A stretch of DNA of 38,558 nucleotides from DATLFA01 sp039934635 (GCA_039934635.1 JBDTLT010000027.1:1-38558), one strand, 5' to 3'; shown: positions 1 through 8,014, counted from the first letter of the stretch. Notes: generated by a model from the letters alone, not told the origin. Translations and numbers: made by a program.

Positions 1-23
1 TGCCCGCCGGTGAGCTGCGCCAT
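1..23 (-). CDS. start of a CDS running off the left edge
   Basis: On the minus strand the TauD stop and a new ATG overlap as TGATG (bases 21-25). The new frame reads Met-Ala-Gln-Leu-Thr-Gly-Gly before the window ends. The one-base overlap is the usual sign of translational coupling, so this is probably the fourth gene of the acyl-CoA dehydrogenase operon. Seven codons are too few to name a family. The call rests only on the overlap and the open frame. Confidence 0.5.
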
Positions 24-817
24 CAGATGATCTCGCCTTCGATCGTGATGCGATGGAGGATGCGCTCGGCGGATCCGTGATCGGGCACCACGCGGTGTTG
101 CACGCTGCGGTTGTCCCACATGACCAAGTCACCGACCTGCCAACGGTGACGGAATGTGAACTCGATGCGGCCCGAGTTCTCGTACAGATACTCGAGCAGC
201 CCGCGGCTTTCGGCTTCGGTCCATCCCTCGAAATGCTTCACATAGTTGTCGTTGACGAACACCGCTTTGCGGCCCGTCTCGGGGTGGGTCAAGAAGACGC
301 GGTGCGCATGGGTGACCTGTTCGGCGTTGAGCCCGACGCTCTTGGCCATCTCCGTGCCGTAGTGCACCGCCCGCATGTTCTCCAACGCTGCTTTCAATCC
401 GTCGGACAGCGCGTCGTAGGCCATGTGCTGATTGGCGAACGCAGTGTCGCCACCGATCTCGGGCACCTTCTGCGCGACGAGCATCGTGATCTTTGGCGGT
501 GCGGCGCTGTGCGTCGTGTCGGCATGCCATGTCTCGGTGATCGCGTGCACTTGATAGATCAACATGATGCCGGGATATCCATCGATCGACGGCACATACG
601 GATGTGCGTACACGTTGCCCCAACGTCGGCCGAAGTCGAGTTGCTGATCGGGTGTGATCGACGAACCGCGAATGCACAACACGTGGTGATCGAGAAACGT
701 CTGGTGCAGGTAGTCGAACGTCGTCCCGTCGATGTGGTCGAAGTCGACCCCGCGAACGATCGCGCCGCCCGCAACCGACATGCGCTCCATGGTCAGGCTC
801 GTGGTGGAAGTCGTCAC
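23..817 (-). CDS. TauD/TfdA-family Fe(II)/2-oxoglutarate dioxygenase
   Basis: The protein has 264 residues, normal for the TauD/TfdA family. These cytoplasmic enzymes couple 2-oxoglutarate decarboxylation to hydroxylation of a substrate. The iron triad is visible: H98 and D100 in WHADTTHS, and H241 in QHRVVPD. R252, eleven residues after the distal His as in TauD, should bind the 2-oxoglutarate carboxylate. The start is a GTG preceded by GGGGGA about seven bases upstream; an ATG nine codons later is less well placed. It lies 15 bases after an acyl-CoA dehydrogenase-like gene and overlaps the next leftward gene, so it belongs to that operon. The substrate is unknown; the context suggests an acid or CoA-linked catabolic intermediate rather than taurine, since no sulfonate transporter is nearby. 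Confidence 0.93.
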   Translation of the reverse strand: MTTSTTSLTMERMSVAGGAIVRGVDFDHIDGTTFDYLHQTFLDHHVLCIRGSSITPDQQLDFGRRWGNVYAHPYVPSIDGYPGIMLIYQVHAITETWHADTTHSAAPPKITMLVAQKVPEIGGDTAFANQHMAYDALSDGLKAALENMRAVHYGTEMAKSVGLNAEQVTHAHRVFLTHPETGRKAVFVNDNYVKHFEGWTEAESRGLLEYLYENSGRIEFTFRHRWQVGDLVMWDNRSVQHRVVPDHGSAERILHRITIEGEII

Positions 818-832
818 CGGAGTCCCCCTAGT

Positions 833-1729
833 TCATAGACCTGCTGCAGGATAGGCGAGGCGGAGCCGATGGATGGCGCTGTCGCCCATCTCGACTCGCA
901 ACGCGAGCACACGGGCGTAGTACGCCGGCGGTACCTGATCGAGGTAGAAGCCCACCCCGCCATTTATTTGATGCAAAGCCGCGGTGACTCGGTGGGCGGC
1001 ATCGTTGGCGATGATCTTGGCGCGCGAGGCGTTCGGCGCGGTTGGCGCGCCGGCGGACTCTTCGACGGCGAGCTCCGCCGACTCGGTGTCGATCGCCATG
1101 TCGGCGAGTCGGTGGGCGAGGGCCTGATAGGTCGCGATCGGCGCACCGAATTGTTCGCGGGTGCTGGCGTAAGCGATGGCCGCGGCGAGCGCGCCCCGTG
1201 CCAGCCCCGCAAGTTCAGCTGCGGCGACGATCGTCGCCTTGTCGAGCGCGGCCACGACGGACGACCACGGCACTCGCCCGGCGTCGTCGTGGCGCGCGGA
1301 GTCGTCGATGCGCACCCCGGCCAGGTGTACATGGCTCAGCAAGTCGGCGCCGATGCTCGGGCGCGCGGTGCGGATCACGCCCGGCGCCGAGGCGTCGACG
1401 ACGAACAAACCGAGCGGCGCCGTGGACGACGACGGGGACTCGGTGCGGGCCGCGATGAGGAAGGTGGCCGCGGTGCTGCCCCAGGGGATCGCGCCGGCGT
1501 CACCGGATAGCACCCAGCCGTCGTGATCGTGGAATGCGCGCACTCCTACGTCGGTCGTGGCGCCGCAAACGAGCGCCATGGCGACGCGTGGCGCGGCCAC
1601 GCCCAGGAAACCCGCCGCCGCGGCCGGCACGAGTGGCGTTGCGCGACACTGCGAGCCCAGTTCGAGGGCGCGCGCGACCAACGCGGACAAGTCGTTCGGC
1701 GCCGACGCGACGTTCGCCCACGGGTTCAT
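833..1729 (-). CDS. shortened acyl-CoA dehydrogenase-like protein, probable non-catalytic partner subunit
   Basis: The 298-residue product aligns by eye with the middle and C-terminal parts of acyl-CoA dehydrogenases (TREQFGAPIATYQALAHRLA, then a helical C-terminus). It lacks much of the N-terminal helical domain; typical family length is about 380. The frame stays open far upstream, but that extension is Arg-rich shadow of the preceding gene. The ATG at 1729 overlaps the preceding stop as ATGA, so it is the likely start. Actinobacterial steroid-degrading dehydrogenases (FadE26/27, FadE28/29 type) are made of a catalytic and a degenerate subunit encoded side by side, and this pair has that layout. 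That the two form one heteromeric enzyme is inference. The residues corresponding to the catalytic Glu region read ALDKATIV, with no Glu. Confidence 0.88.
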   Translation of the reverse strand: MNPWANVASAPNDLSALVARALELGSQCRATPLVPAAAAGFLGVAAPRVAMALVCGATTDVGVRAFHDHDGWVLSGDAGAIPWGSTAATFLIAARTESPSSSTAPLGLFVVDASAPGVIRTARPSIGADLLSHVHLAGVRIDDSARHDDAGRVPWSSVVAALDKATIVAAAELAGLARGALAAAIAYASTREQFGAPIATYQALAHRLADMAIDTESAELAVEESAGAPTAPNASRAKIIANDAAHRVTAALHQINGGVGFYLDQVPPAYYARVLALRVEMGDSAIHRLRLAYPAAGL

Positions 1730-2892
1730 CGACGACGCACCGGAAGTTGCAGCCCAAAGCGGGCGATGCTGTCGCGCTGGATCTCGTTCGCACCGACGCT
1801 GACCGTCGGATGGATGCGCTCGATCAGTTCGTAGGCGAAGCGACCGCGTAGGGGAGCGCCGGCGCGTGGGCCGAACAGCACTTCGTGCCAGAGGCCGTCG
1901 ACGCCGAGCAGATCGACGCCCGCGAGAGCGAGGCGTTGCAGCAACTCGGTGACATACACCTTGGACATCGACGCCTCGGCGATCAGATGTTGACCGGCGT
2001 CCTGCAACGCCATCACGCGCGATGCGAACCGGCGCGCAATCGACAACTCGACGTCCAATTGTGCAAGCCGGTCGGCCACCAATGGGTTGCCGAGCGGACG
2101 GGCCCAGTCGACGAGCTGTTCGTACAACCGCGTCGCCCATCCCAGATGCGCCATGCCCGATCGTTCGTCGGCGAGTGCCGATGTCACTTGTTGCCATCCC
2201 CGGCCGACTTCGCCGAGTACCGTGGAGGCGGGCACGAGTGCGTCGGTGAAGGTGAACTCGGACAGTGTCCACCGGTTGGCGGTCACTCTGCGCGTGCGCT
2301 GCAAGCCCGCGGTGCTCGTGGGTAACACGAACATCGTCATCGACTGGCGAGGGGGAGCGTCGCGGTCGGTGCGGGCGATCGTCACGCACCAGTCCGCCTT
2401 GTGGCCGCCGGTGATCAATGCCTTGTGGCCGTTGAGCACGAAGCCACCCTCGACCGCGTCGGCCGTCGTCGACAGCGCGGCGAGGTCACTGCCCGCGTGG
2501 GGTTCGGTGTAGGCGATGCATGCCTCGATCTCACCGCGCGCCATCGGCGGCAGCAACGCTTGCTTCTGTGCGGCATTGCCAAACGCCTCGAGGGCCGAGC
2601 CGGCCAACGTCAGCGCAGTATCGATCGACGGCGCGTCGTGGTAGGCGGCCTCGTAGCTGTAGGTGGCCTTCCAACTCGGCGGGCGCCCACCGCCGCCGTA
2701 TGCGACGGGCGAGCTGATCGCGAGATAGCCGCGGGCACCGGCGCGAAGTTGATGCGCCCGTTCGAACGACTCCGACAGGCCGGTGAGATCGGTCGGATCC
2801 GCGTAGGCATCGGCATCGCGCATCTCGTCGCGGAGGAAGGCCTGTACTTCGGCGCGCCATGCGTCGAGCTCGGGAGTCGACCGGAACAACAT
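1726..2892 (-). CDS. acyl-CoA dehydrogenase, catalytic subunit
   Basis: The 388-residue protein is full length for the family. It would oxidise an acyl-CoA to the 2,3-enoyl-CoA with FAD. Visible motifs are the N-terminal helical part, the flavin-contact segment around ACIAYTEPHAGSDLA (residues 124-138) and the C-terminal GANEIQRDSIARFG. E243 in ALADERSG sits where isovaleryl-CoA dehydrogenase and several steroid enzymes place the catalytic base; this assignment is from position only. There is no Shine-Dalgarno. A TAGTGT box lies nine bases before the ATG, so the message is probably leaderless. It is the first gene of the leftward operon with the partner subunit (ATGA overlap) and the TauD-like gene. 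Confidence 0.95.
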   Translation of the reverse strand: MLFRSTPELDAWRAEVQAFLRDEMRDADAYADPTDLTGLSESFERAHQLRAGARGYLAISSPVAYGGGGRPPSWKATYSYEAAYHDAPSIDTALTLAGSALEAFGNAAQKQALLPPMARGEIEACIAYTEPHAGSDLAALSTTADAVEGGFVLNGHKALITGGHKADWCVTIARTDRDAPPRQSMTMFVLPTSTAGLQRTRRVTANRWTLSEFTFTDALVPASTVLGEVGRGWQQVTSALADERSGMAHLGWATRLYEQLVDWARPLGNPLVADRLAQLDVELSIARRFASRVMALQDAGQHLIAEASMSKVYVTELLQRLALAGVDLLGVDGLWHEVLFGPRAGAPLRGRFAYELIERIHPTVSVGANEIQRDSIARFGLQLPVRRR

Positions 2893-2901
2893 CGGGCGCG
2901 G

Positions 2902-2911
2902 ACACTACCCT
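2902..2911. promoter_or_regulatory. symmetric bidirectional -10 element for acyl-CoA dehydrogenase and galK
   Basis: The ten bases ACACTACCCT contain TACCCT on the plus strand (2906-2911) and TAGTGT on the minus strand (2907-2902). The two boxes share the central TA. Each is followed by exactly nine bases and then an ATG (2921 plus, 2892 minus). Both fit the TANNNT pattern of actinobacterial leaderless promoters. No Shine-Dalgarno fits in either arm of the 28-base gap. Promoter function is inferred. Confidence 0.6.
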
Positions 2912-2920
2912 CCCGCAGCA

Positions 2921-3922
2921 ATGCAGATTGTTGCGCCCGGTCGGGTCAATCTCATCGGTGATCACACCGACTACACCGGTGGGCTCGTGCTGCCGATGGC
3001 GATCGACCTCGAGACGACGGTCCGAGGTGACCGTGGCGGCGACCGCGTCGTGTTGCGGTCTGATGCCGCTGCGGGTGTCACGGACATCCCGACCACCGTG
3101 ACCGACCCAAGGTCGGCAAGGCCAGAGTGGGCGCGATACGTGGCCGGGATCGTGGCCGAGTTGCGCCCGCAACTGGGCTTCATGGGCGAGATCACGACGA
3201 CGCTGCCTCTTGGCGCGGGCCTGTCGTCGAGCGCATCGCTCGAAGTCGCCGTGGCGCTGGCCATCGGCGACGAGCGCGACCCGCGGCGACTGGCGCAGCT
3301 GTGCCAGAGAGCCGAGCACCGCGGTGCGGGCGTGCCGTGCGGGATCATGGATCAGTTGATCGTGGCGGCGGCGGTCGAGGGTCACGCACTGATGATCGAT
3401 TGTCACTCGCTCGAGTGGCGAGCGGTCGAGATCTCCGACGACGTCGCGATCTACGCAGTCCACTGCGGCGAGCACCGTCAGTTGATGACGTCGGCGTATG
3501 CCGATCGGCGCGCCGACTGCGCCGCGGCCGAATCGATCGTCGGCCCGCTGCGCGAGGCGGACGTCGATCAGATCGAGCGCATTCCCGACGAACGTGTGCG
3601 TCGGCGCGCGCGTCACGTCGTAACCGAGAACAGCCGCGTCCGCTCGTTGGCGTCGGCCATCGAGCGCGGTGACTACGAGCGCGCGGGTGCGCTCATGGTC
3701 GAGAGCCACTACAGCCTGCGCGACGATTTCGAGGTGTCGACCGCCGCGCTCGATCAGCTCGTCGATCGGCTGCTCGCCACCCCTGGTGTCTTCGGCGCGC
3801 GGGTCACCGGCGCCGGGTTCGGTGGCTGCGTCGTGGTGCTTGCCGACGCCTCGGCCGAGGTCGGCGGATGGCGCCTGCGGCCGAGTGGTGCCGCGAGAGT
3901 GTCAGGCGAAGCTCTCCGGTAG
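2921..3922 (+). CDS. galK: galactokinase
   Basis: GHMP kinase that phosphorylates galactose at C1 with ATP in the Leloir pathway. The three signatures are present: GRVNLIGDHTDYTGG (residues 7-21), the ATP loop PLGAGLSSSASLE (96-108) and GARVTGAGFGGC near the C-terminus. D144 in GIMDQ is the expected catalytic Asp. At 333 residues it is shorter than the usual 380; the N-terminus begins almost directly at motif 1. The common GEHTDY reads GDHTDY here. No galT or galE is adjacent, so it stands alone, transcribed from the shared promoter with the divergent dehydrogenase. Its 3' end overlaps the convergent small gene by 21 bases. Another GHMP sugar kinase specificity is possible, but motif 1 favours galactokinase. 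Confidence 0.92.
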   Translation: MQIVAPGRVNLIGDHTDYTGGLVLPMAIDLETTVRGDRGGDRVVLRSDAAAGVTDIPTTVTDPRSARPEWARYVAGIVAELRPQLGFMGEITTTLPLGAGLSSSASLEVAVALAIGDERDPRRLAQLCQRAEHRGAGVPCGIMDQLIVAAAVEGHALMIDCHSLEWRAVEISDDVAIYAVHCGEHRQLMTSAYADRRADCAAAESIVGPLREADVDQIERIPDERVRRRARHVVTENSRVRSLASAIERGDYERAGALMVESHYSLRDDFEVSTAALDQLVDRLLATPGVFGARVTGAGFGGCVVVLADASAEVGGWRLRPSGAARVSGEALR

Positions 3923-4165
3923 CGCGAAGTGGCTGTTGCCGCTGAGCGGCAACACGATCTGCAACCAGAGGATGTCGAGCGGTTGCGACAAGAACGCCGT
4001 CTTCTCGGCGAGGTCGGAGATCAGGATCTGCCCGTCGCCCATCGCGTCGGCCCGCGCCACCTCCATCCAACCTTCGCGAATGTGGCCGCGGCGGTTGATG
4101 ACGTCACCGACGAGCACTTCTCCGGCGCGAATCTCCACCACGGTTATTCGGTTGCGCCGGGCCAT
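3902..4165 (-). CDS. 87-residue conserved-looking protein of unknown function
   Basis: The small protein is not recognised. It starts basic (MARRNRITVVEI), has alternating hydrophobic residues suggesting beta strands, and ends in a hydrophobic stretch (LDILWLQIVLPL) too short and interrupted for a confident membrane helix. The gene is supported by an excellent Shine-Dalgarno, GGAGGAGC directly before the ATG at 4165, and by a coding frame that survives past the galK stop on the opposite strand. It runs convergent to galK (21-base overlap) and divergent from the thioesterase gene. No function is proposed. Confidence 0.7.
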   Translation of the reverse strand: MARRNRITVVEIRAGEVLVGDVINRRGHIREGWMEVARADAMGDGQILISDLAEKTAFLSQPLDILWLQIVLPLSGNSHFALPESFA

Positions 4166-4279
4166 GCTCCTCCATCGACACGGCCGGCCGTACCTTTAGC
4201 GTCGGCTCGGTGGGCCACTCGGGCCGTTGGTCCCCGCCCGGAGAAGTGCATGCGCTACGGTCGAAGCCGAGGAGGCGAT

Positions 4280-4957
4280 GTGCCCGAACAAGAGACCTTC
4301 GAGCAATTCTTCGCTGCGGTGACCGGCGGATCCTGGGCCGACCCTGCGGACCCCCATCGCCGGGTGTCCGAAGCATTGCGTCGACTCTCGCATCGCAGCG
4401 TCGTCCATCAACCTGATCGCGATCTGGGCGAATTGGCAGCGCTGGCCGACCGGCTCGAGGCGTTGCTCGACGGCCCTGATCCCGATGCGGCGACCAGTCG
4501 TTACGACCCGGCCGACATGTACGACATCCAGACCCATCGCGTGCGACCGAACAGCCGCGGCACGCATCCGCTGATGGGCCTGGCCAACGCGGTGTCGCCG
4601 CCGCTGCTGGTGGGCTTCGACGACGATGGTGTCTTCGCCGATGTGCTCTACGACGCGCGTCACGAAGGTCTCTACGGTTTCGTGCAGGGCGGCTTCATCG
4701 CGGCGGCATTCGATCTGATGCTCGGGCAGGCGGTGGCCAGCCGCGGCGGACGGGGTGTCACTGCGTCGCTGAACGTGACCTTTCGAGTGCCGACGCCCAT
4801 CGGCCAACCCCTTCAATACCGCGCGCAGTTCGTGCGCATCGATGGGCGCAAGGCCTACTCGCAAGCACAGCTCGTACGCCTCGCCGACGACGTGGTGACC
4901 GCCGAGGCCGACGGGCTCTTCGTGACGCCGCGGCAGCCCCTTTACGAAGACAACTGA
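4280..4957 (+). CDS. hotdog-fold thioesterase (PaaI/4HBT-like)
   Basis: The 225-residue protein has an N-terminal helical extension of about 80 residues, then a hotdog core. The core shows GLYGFVQGGFIAAAFDLMLG, where the Gly-Gly turn and the following Asp occupy the place of the HGG...D/E active-site helix, and a following strand GVTASLNVTFRVPTPIG. Such enzymes hydrolyse acyl-CoA thioesters. The chosen GTG start follows GAGGAGG at 4269-4275 with a four-base gap. An in-frame ATG at 4250 and a longer open frame exist, but the upstream part overlaps the divergent gene. It is followed 17 bases later by a VOC gene, probably in one transcript. It resembles the protein at 12368-12994 in layout, so the two may be paralogues. 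Confidence 0.85.
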   Translation: MPEQETFEQFFAAVTGGSWADPADPHRRVSEALRRLSHRSVVHQPDRDLGELAALADRLEALLDGPDPDAATSRYDPADMYDIQTHRVRPNSRGTHPLMGLANAVSPPLLVGFDDDGVFADVLYDARHEGLYGFVQGGFIAAAFDLMLGQAVASRGGRGVTASLNVTFRVPTPIGQPLQYRAQFVRIDGRKAYSQAQLVRLADDVVTAEADGLFVTPRQPLYEDN

Positions 4958-4974
4958 CGACCGACAGGAACGAC

Positions 4975-5382
4975 ATGGTGATGAAACTGAGCAGTCCCGG
5001 CATCGATCTCGGCATCGTCGTGAGCGATCTCGACCGGTCGTTGCAGTTCTACCGCGGCCTGTTGGGCCTGCATCACGAGGGAAGCAACCCCGTGCCGGGC
5101 GGCGGCGCCATGCACCGGCTCTGGGCCGCGGAGAGCATGATCAAACTGGTTGCGCCCGAATCACCGGCCGAACAACCGGTGATCGCCGGCGGGCTGCGGG
5201 CCGGCGCGCTCGGGCTGCGCTACTTCACGTTCTCGGTGGCGGATCTCGATGAGTTGATGGCCGACCTCAAGGCCAACGACGTGCCGGTGATCCGCGACGT
5301 GACCGAGATGGGGCCGGGTGTGCGCATCGCGATCGTCGCAGACCCCGATGGCAATCACGTCGAGTTCTTGGAACGCCTCTGA
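4975..5382 (+). CDS. VOC (glyoxalase/bleomycin-resistance) superfamily protein
   Basis: The 135-residue protein shows the two beta-alpha-beta-beta-beta modules of the VOC fold: GIDLGIVVSDLDRSLQFYRG at the start and ADPDGNHVEFLERL at the end. The distal metal ligand Glu in HVEF is present, but the first-strand position that often carries His reads Gly/Val. A canonical metal site is therefore doubtful. The ATG at 4975 follows AGGAACG. It sits just after the thioesterase gene and overlaps the convergent MFS gene by 28 bases. The family includes epimerases, dioxygenases and resistance proteins; the substrate cannot be read from the sequence. Confidence 0.88.
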   Translation: MVMKLSSPGIDLGIVVSDLDRSLQFYRGLLGLHHEGSNPVPGGGAMHRLWAAESMIKLVAPESPAEQPVIAGGLRAGALGLRYFTFSVADLDELMADLKANDVPVIRDVTEMGPGVRIAIVADPDGNHVEFLERL

Positions 5383-6791
5383 TCCGAGAGCAGGAACGAC
5401 GCGGCCAGCATCGCCGTCGCGCCCCCGGCACCGATCGCGTAGGGCGCGAGGAAGTCGTGGCTGCCGTGCACGGCAGCGCCGCCCAGCGCGAGCAAGACGA
5501 TCTGTATGCCGGTGACGGTACCGAGACTGATCGCGGTGTTGAAGATGCCTTGTGCGACGCCGAGATCAGATGCGTCGACCGAGTTCGCCACTGACGCGGC
5601 GAAAGGGGCGGTCACGAGACCGAACGACAGGCCCGACATGATGAGTGCCACGATCAACAGCGGTACCGACTCGGCGAGCGTCGTGACGACGAACAGCATC
5701 ATCGAGGCCAGCATCGCGACCGAGCCGGTGACCGCGGTGCGACGACCGCCGAAGCGACCTTCGAAGCGCGCGCCGATAGGTGACGCGAGCCCGAACGTGA
5801 GGGGCCGCAAGATCAACAGCGCGGTGATCTTCGAGAGCTTCGTATAGCCAAACACATCCTTCAGCAAGATCGGTGAGATGACGAAGCCGCCCATGTACGC
5901 GATGTGTCCGGCGAAGTAGGCGATCATCGGGCCGCTGAACCCCGCACGACGGAAGTAATGCAGCGGCACCAATGGGTCGCGCATGCGGCGTTCGATGAAG
6001 ACGAAGCGCACGGCGGCGATCGGCCCGAGGACGAGTAGAGACAACGTCACGGGGTCGGTCAAACCGCGTCGAGCTACGAACGTGAGACCGAGCATTGCAG
6101 CGAGCACGGCCGTGCCGAGCGTGAGACTGCCGGCGACGTCGATCGACCGTGTCTCGGCCGCCTCGACTCGGGCCGGTTCGTAGAGAAAGGCCAGCGCGAA
6201 GCCGAGTCCCACCAACGCGATGACGCCGTAGATGACGAACAGCGAACGCCAACCGAGCGCGTCGATCATGATGCCGCCCAATGCGAGCCCCATGGCGGGC
6301 GCGGTGATACCGACGAGATTGAACCATCCGAGTGCGCGTGAGCGTTCTTCGCGGGCGAAATACCCGAGCACCATCGCCATGCCGTTGGGCATCGCGATCG
6401 CGGTGCCGATGCCGGCCCCCGCGCGGCTCGCGATGAGCGCACCCGAGCTGTGTGCGAGCGCGGCGCCGCCGGTACACACCGCGAACACCGCCACGCCGAC
6501 CAAGTACATCCGCCGCCGGCTGCGCAGGTCGCCCATGCGCCCGAAGATCGGATTGCCGATCCCGATCGCCAGGAATGGCGCGGTGATCGCCCATGCCAAC
6601 GTGGCTTCGCTCGAACCGAGATCGATCGCGACGTCTTTCAGCGCGGCCGAGAGCACGGTGTTGACGGTGCCCTGTGCGAACTGCACGATGAGCACCGTCG
6701 ACAAGACGATCCAGCGATAGCCGGGTCGTGCTACCGCCCGGGTGGCTCGGGTGCTCGCGGCATCGCCGGCAGCGTGGGTCTCAACTGTCAC
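5355..6791 (-). CDS. MFS transporter, DHA2 (EmrB/QacA)-like
   Basis: The product is a polytopic inner-membrane protein of about 478 residues. The MFS loop motif between helices 2 and 3 is visible as GRMGDLRSRRRM, with an acidic residue and basic run as expected. The length and the number of hydrophobic blocks suggest 14 helices, as in proton-driven drug exporters of the DHA2 group; I did not count the helices rigorously. The GTG at 6791 is preferred because the open frame upstream is Pro/Arg-rich and lies inside the previous gene. This start overlaps the CMD-like stop by 11 bases, so the two are co-translated. Substrate unknown. Confidence 0.9.
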   Translation of the reverse strand: MTVETHAAGDAASTRATRAVARPGYRWIVLSTVLIVQFAQGTVNTVLSAALKDVAIDLGSSEATLAWAITAPFLAIGIGNPIFGRMGDLRSRRRMYLVGVAVFAVCTGGAALAHSSGALIASRAGAGIGTAIAMPNGMAMVLGYFAREERSRALGWFNLVGITAPAMGLALGGIMIDALGWRSLFVIYGVIALVGLGFALAFLYEPARVEAAETRSIDVAGSLTLGTAVLAAMLGLTFVARRGLTDPVTLSLLVLGPIAAVRFVFIERRMRDPLVPLHYFRRAGFSGPMIAYFAGHIAYMGGFVISPILLKDVFGYTKLSKITALLILRPLTFGLASPIGARFEGRFGGRRTAVTGSVAMLASMMLFVVTTLAESVPLLIVALIMSGLSFGLVTAPFAASVANSVDASDLGVAQGIFNTAISLGTVTGIQIVLLALGGAAVHGSHDFLAPYAIGAGGATAMLAASFLLSDQRRSKNST

Positions 6792-7122
6792 GTTCGGCGA
6801 AGACCGCGCTCGCCACGCGGAAGGCGGCGGAGGCGGCCGGCATTCCCGCATAGACGCCGAGTTGCATGATGACCTCGCAGATCTCGGTACGGGTCAGACC
6901 GTTGTCGAGACCCATGGCGATGTGGGTGCGCAGTTCCTCGAGACGCCCGACGGTGCCGAGCACCGAGATGGTCATCATGCTGCGCTGGGCCGGTGGGATG
7001 GCGGGGCGCTGCCACACCGTCCCGGCGGACTTGGTGATCATCTCGATCATGTCCTCGCGGATCTCCTCGGGGATGGGCATCGCCTTCAGGATGTCGGGAC
7101 GCGGAACGTTGTATTCGGCCAT
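6781..7122 (-). CDS. carboxymuconolactone decarboxylase-family protein
   Basis: The 113-residue protein matches the small helical CMD family: RTHIAMGLDNGLTRTEICEV then IMQLGVYAGMPAASAAF, typical of gamma-carboxymuconolactone decarboxylase. The AhpD-type Cys-x-x-Cys is absent, so a peroxidase role is unlikely. The ATG at 7122 has AAGGA eight bases upstream; the longer open frame reaches into the divergent promoter region. It is the first gene of a leftward pair with the MFS transporter and diverges from the enoyl-CoA hydratase gene. It could act in aromatic ring-cleavage or a related lactone step, but no other ring-cleavage gene is in the window. Confidence 0.88.
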   Translation of the reverse strand: MAEYNVPRPDILKAMPIPEEIREDMIEMITKSAGTVWQRPAIPPAQRSMMTISVLGTVGRLEELRTHIAMGLDNGLTRTEICEVIMQLGVYAGMPAASAAFRVASAVFAERDS

Positions 7123-7153
7123 GGTTGGATCCTTGGAAGAGGGGCAGGCGAGT

Positions 7154-7180
7154 GCTTCGGATGGAACCCTACGCCGAAGC
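7154..7180. promoter_or_regulatory. inverted repeat in divergent promoter region (putative operator)
   Basis: GCTTCGG (7154-7160) and CCGAAGC (7174-7180) form a perfect 7-bp inverted repeat with a 13-base spacer. The spacer carries a minus-strand TAGGGT box (7171-7166) for the CMD-MFS pair. The geometry fits a dimeric repressor site over a -10 element. No regulator gene is adjacent, so this is inference. Confidence 0.4.
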
Positions 7181-7216
7181 CCTGTCAAGATCGGTTTCCG
7201 GCACGAAGGAGTCGCT

Positions 7217-8014
7217 ATGCCCGACGCACTGGTCGAGATCGACAATCACATCATGACGGTCACGCTCAATCGACCCGCCCGTAAGAACGCGATGACGCTG
7301 CACATGTTCGCCCGCATGGACGACGCGTGGCGACAGGCGAGCGAGGACCCCGACATCCGTGTGTGCATCCTGACCGGGGCCGAGGGCAACTTCTCTTCGG
7401 GCATGGACCTGCGAGCGATGGCCGGCGATGTCGACAAGAGCGACGACCTCGACGTCGAGGCGCGGATGAAGGCCGACTCGGGGTTCATCTACCGTGGGCT
7501 GTTGAAAACGTCGCGCCCGACCAAGCCGGTGATCGCCGCGGTCGAAGGTGTTGCCATCGCGGGCGGCACCGAGATCCTGCAGGGCACCGACATTCGCGTC
7601 GGTGCGGAGAGCGCTCGTTTCGGCGTGTCCGAGGCGCGGTGGTCGCTGTATCCGATGGGCGGTTCGGCGGTGCGACTCGCTCGACAGGTGCCGTACACGA
7701 TCGCCGCCGACATCTTGTTGACCGGCCGACATCTCACCGCGGCCGAAGCGAAAGAGATCGGCCTGATCGGCTACGTGGTTCCCGACGGACAGGCGTTGGC
7801 GAAAGCCCGCGAGATCGCGGAGATCATCGCCGGCAACGGTCCGCTGGCAGTCGAGGCGATCCTGAAGACGCTGCACGACACCGAGGGCATGACCGAAGCC
7901 GAGGCGTTCGCCTACGAACAGGAATACGGCAGCGCCGTATTCCGCTCGGACGACGCGAAGGAAGGGCCGAAGGCCTTCGCCGAGAAGCGCACGCCTGATT
8001 TTCAGCGGAAATAG
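7217..8014 (+). CDS. enoyl-CoA hydratase/isomerase (crotonase) family protein
   Basis: The 265-residue crotonase would hydrate a 2-enoyl-CoA in beta-oxidation. The oxyanion-hole segment FSSGMDL (residues 59-65) and GGTEI (116-120) are present. E119 and E139 match the two catalytic glutamates of classical hydratases. The ATG at 7217 has AAGGAG five bases upstream; the longer frame upstream covers the divergent CMD gene. It stands alone on the plus strand and is convergent with the alcohol dehydrogenase gene after an 18-base gap. The reaction type is likely but the acyl chain is unknown; dehydration or isomerisation cannot be excluded. Confidence 0.95.
   Translation: MPDALVEIDNHIMTVTLNRPARKNAMTLHMFARMDDAWRQASEDPDIRVCILTGAEGNFSSGMDLRAMAGDVDKSDDLDVEARMKADSGFIYRGLLKTSRPTKPVIAAVEGVAIAGGTEILQGTDIRVGAESARFGVSEARWSLYPMGGSAVRLARQVPYTIAADILLTGRHLTAAEAKEIGLIGYVVPDGQALAKAREIAEIIAGNGPLAVEAILKTLHDTEGMTEAEAFAYEQEYGSAVFRSDDAKEGPKAFAEKRTPDFQRK

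Noticed and set aside
53..838. 261-codon plus-strand frame opposite the TauD-like gene
   Set aside because: Antisense shadow; the minus-strand protein has all iron ligands.
1730..2389. N-terminal extension of the shortened dehydrogenase to 518 residues
   Set aside because: The extra part is Arg/His-rich and overlaps the catalytic dehydrogenase in another frame; the ATGA-coupled ATG at 1729 is a better start.
7183..7188. Minus-strand TTGACA as -35 box for the CMD gene
   Set aside because: Only 11 bases separate it from TAGGGT, too short for a normal promoter, and nothing at 17 bases looks like a -10.
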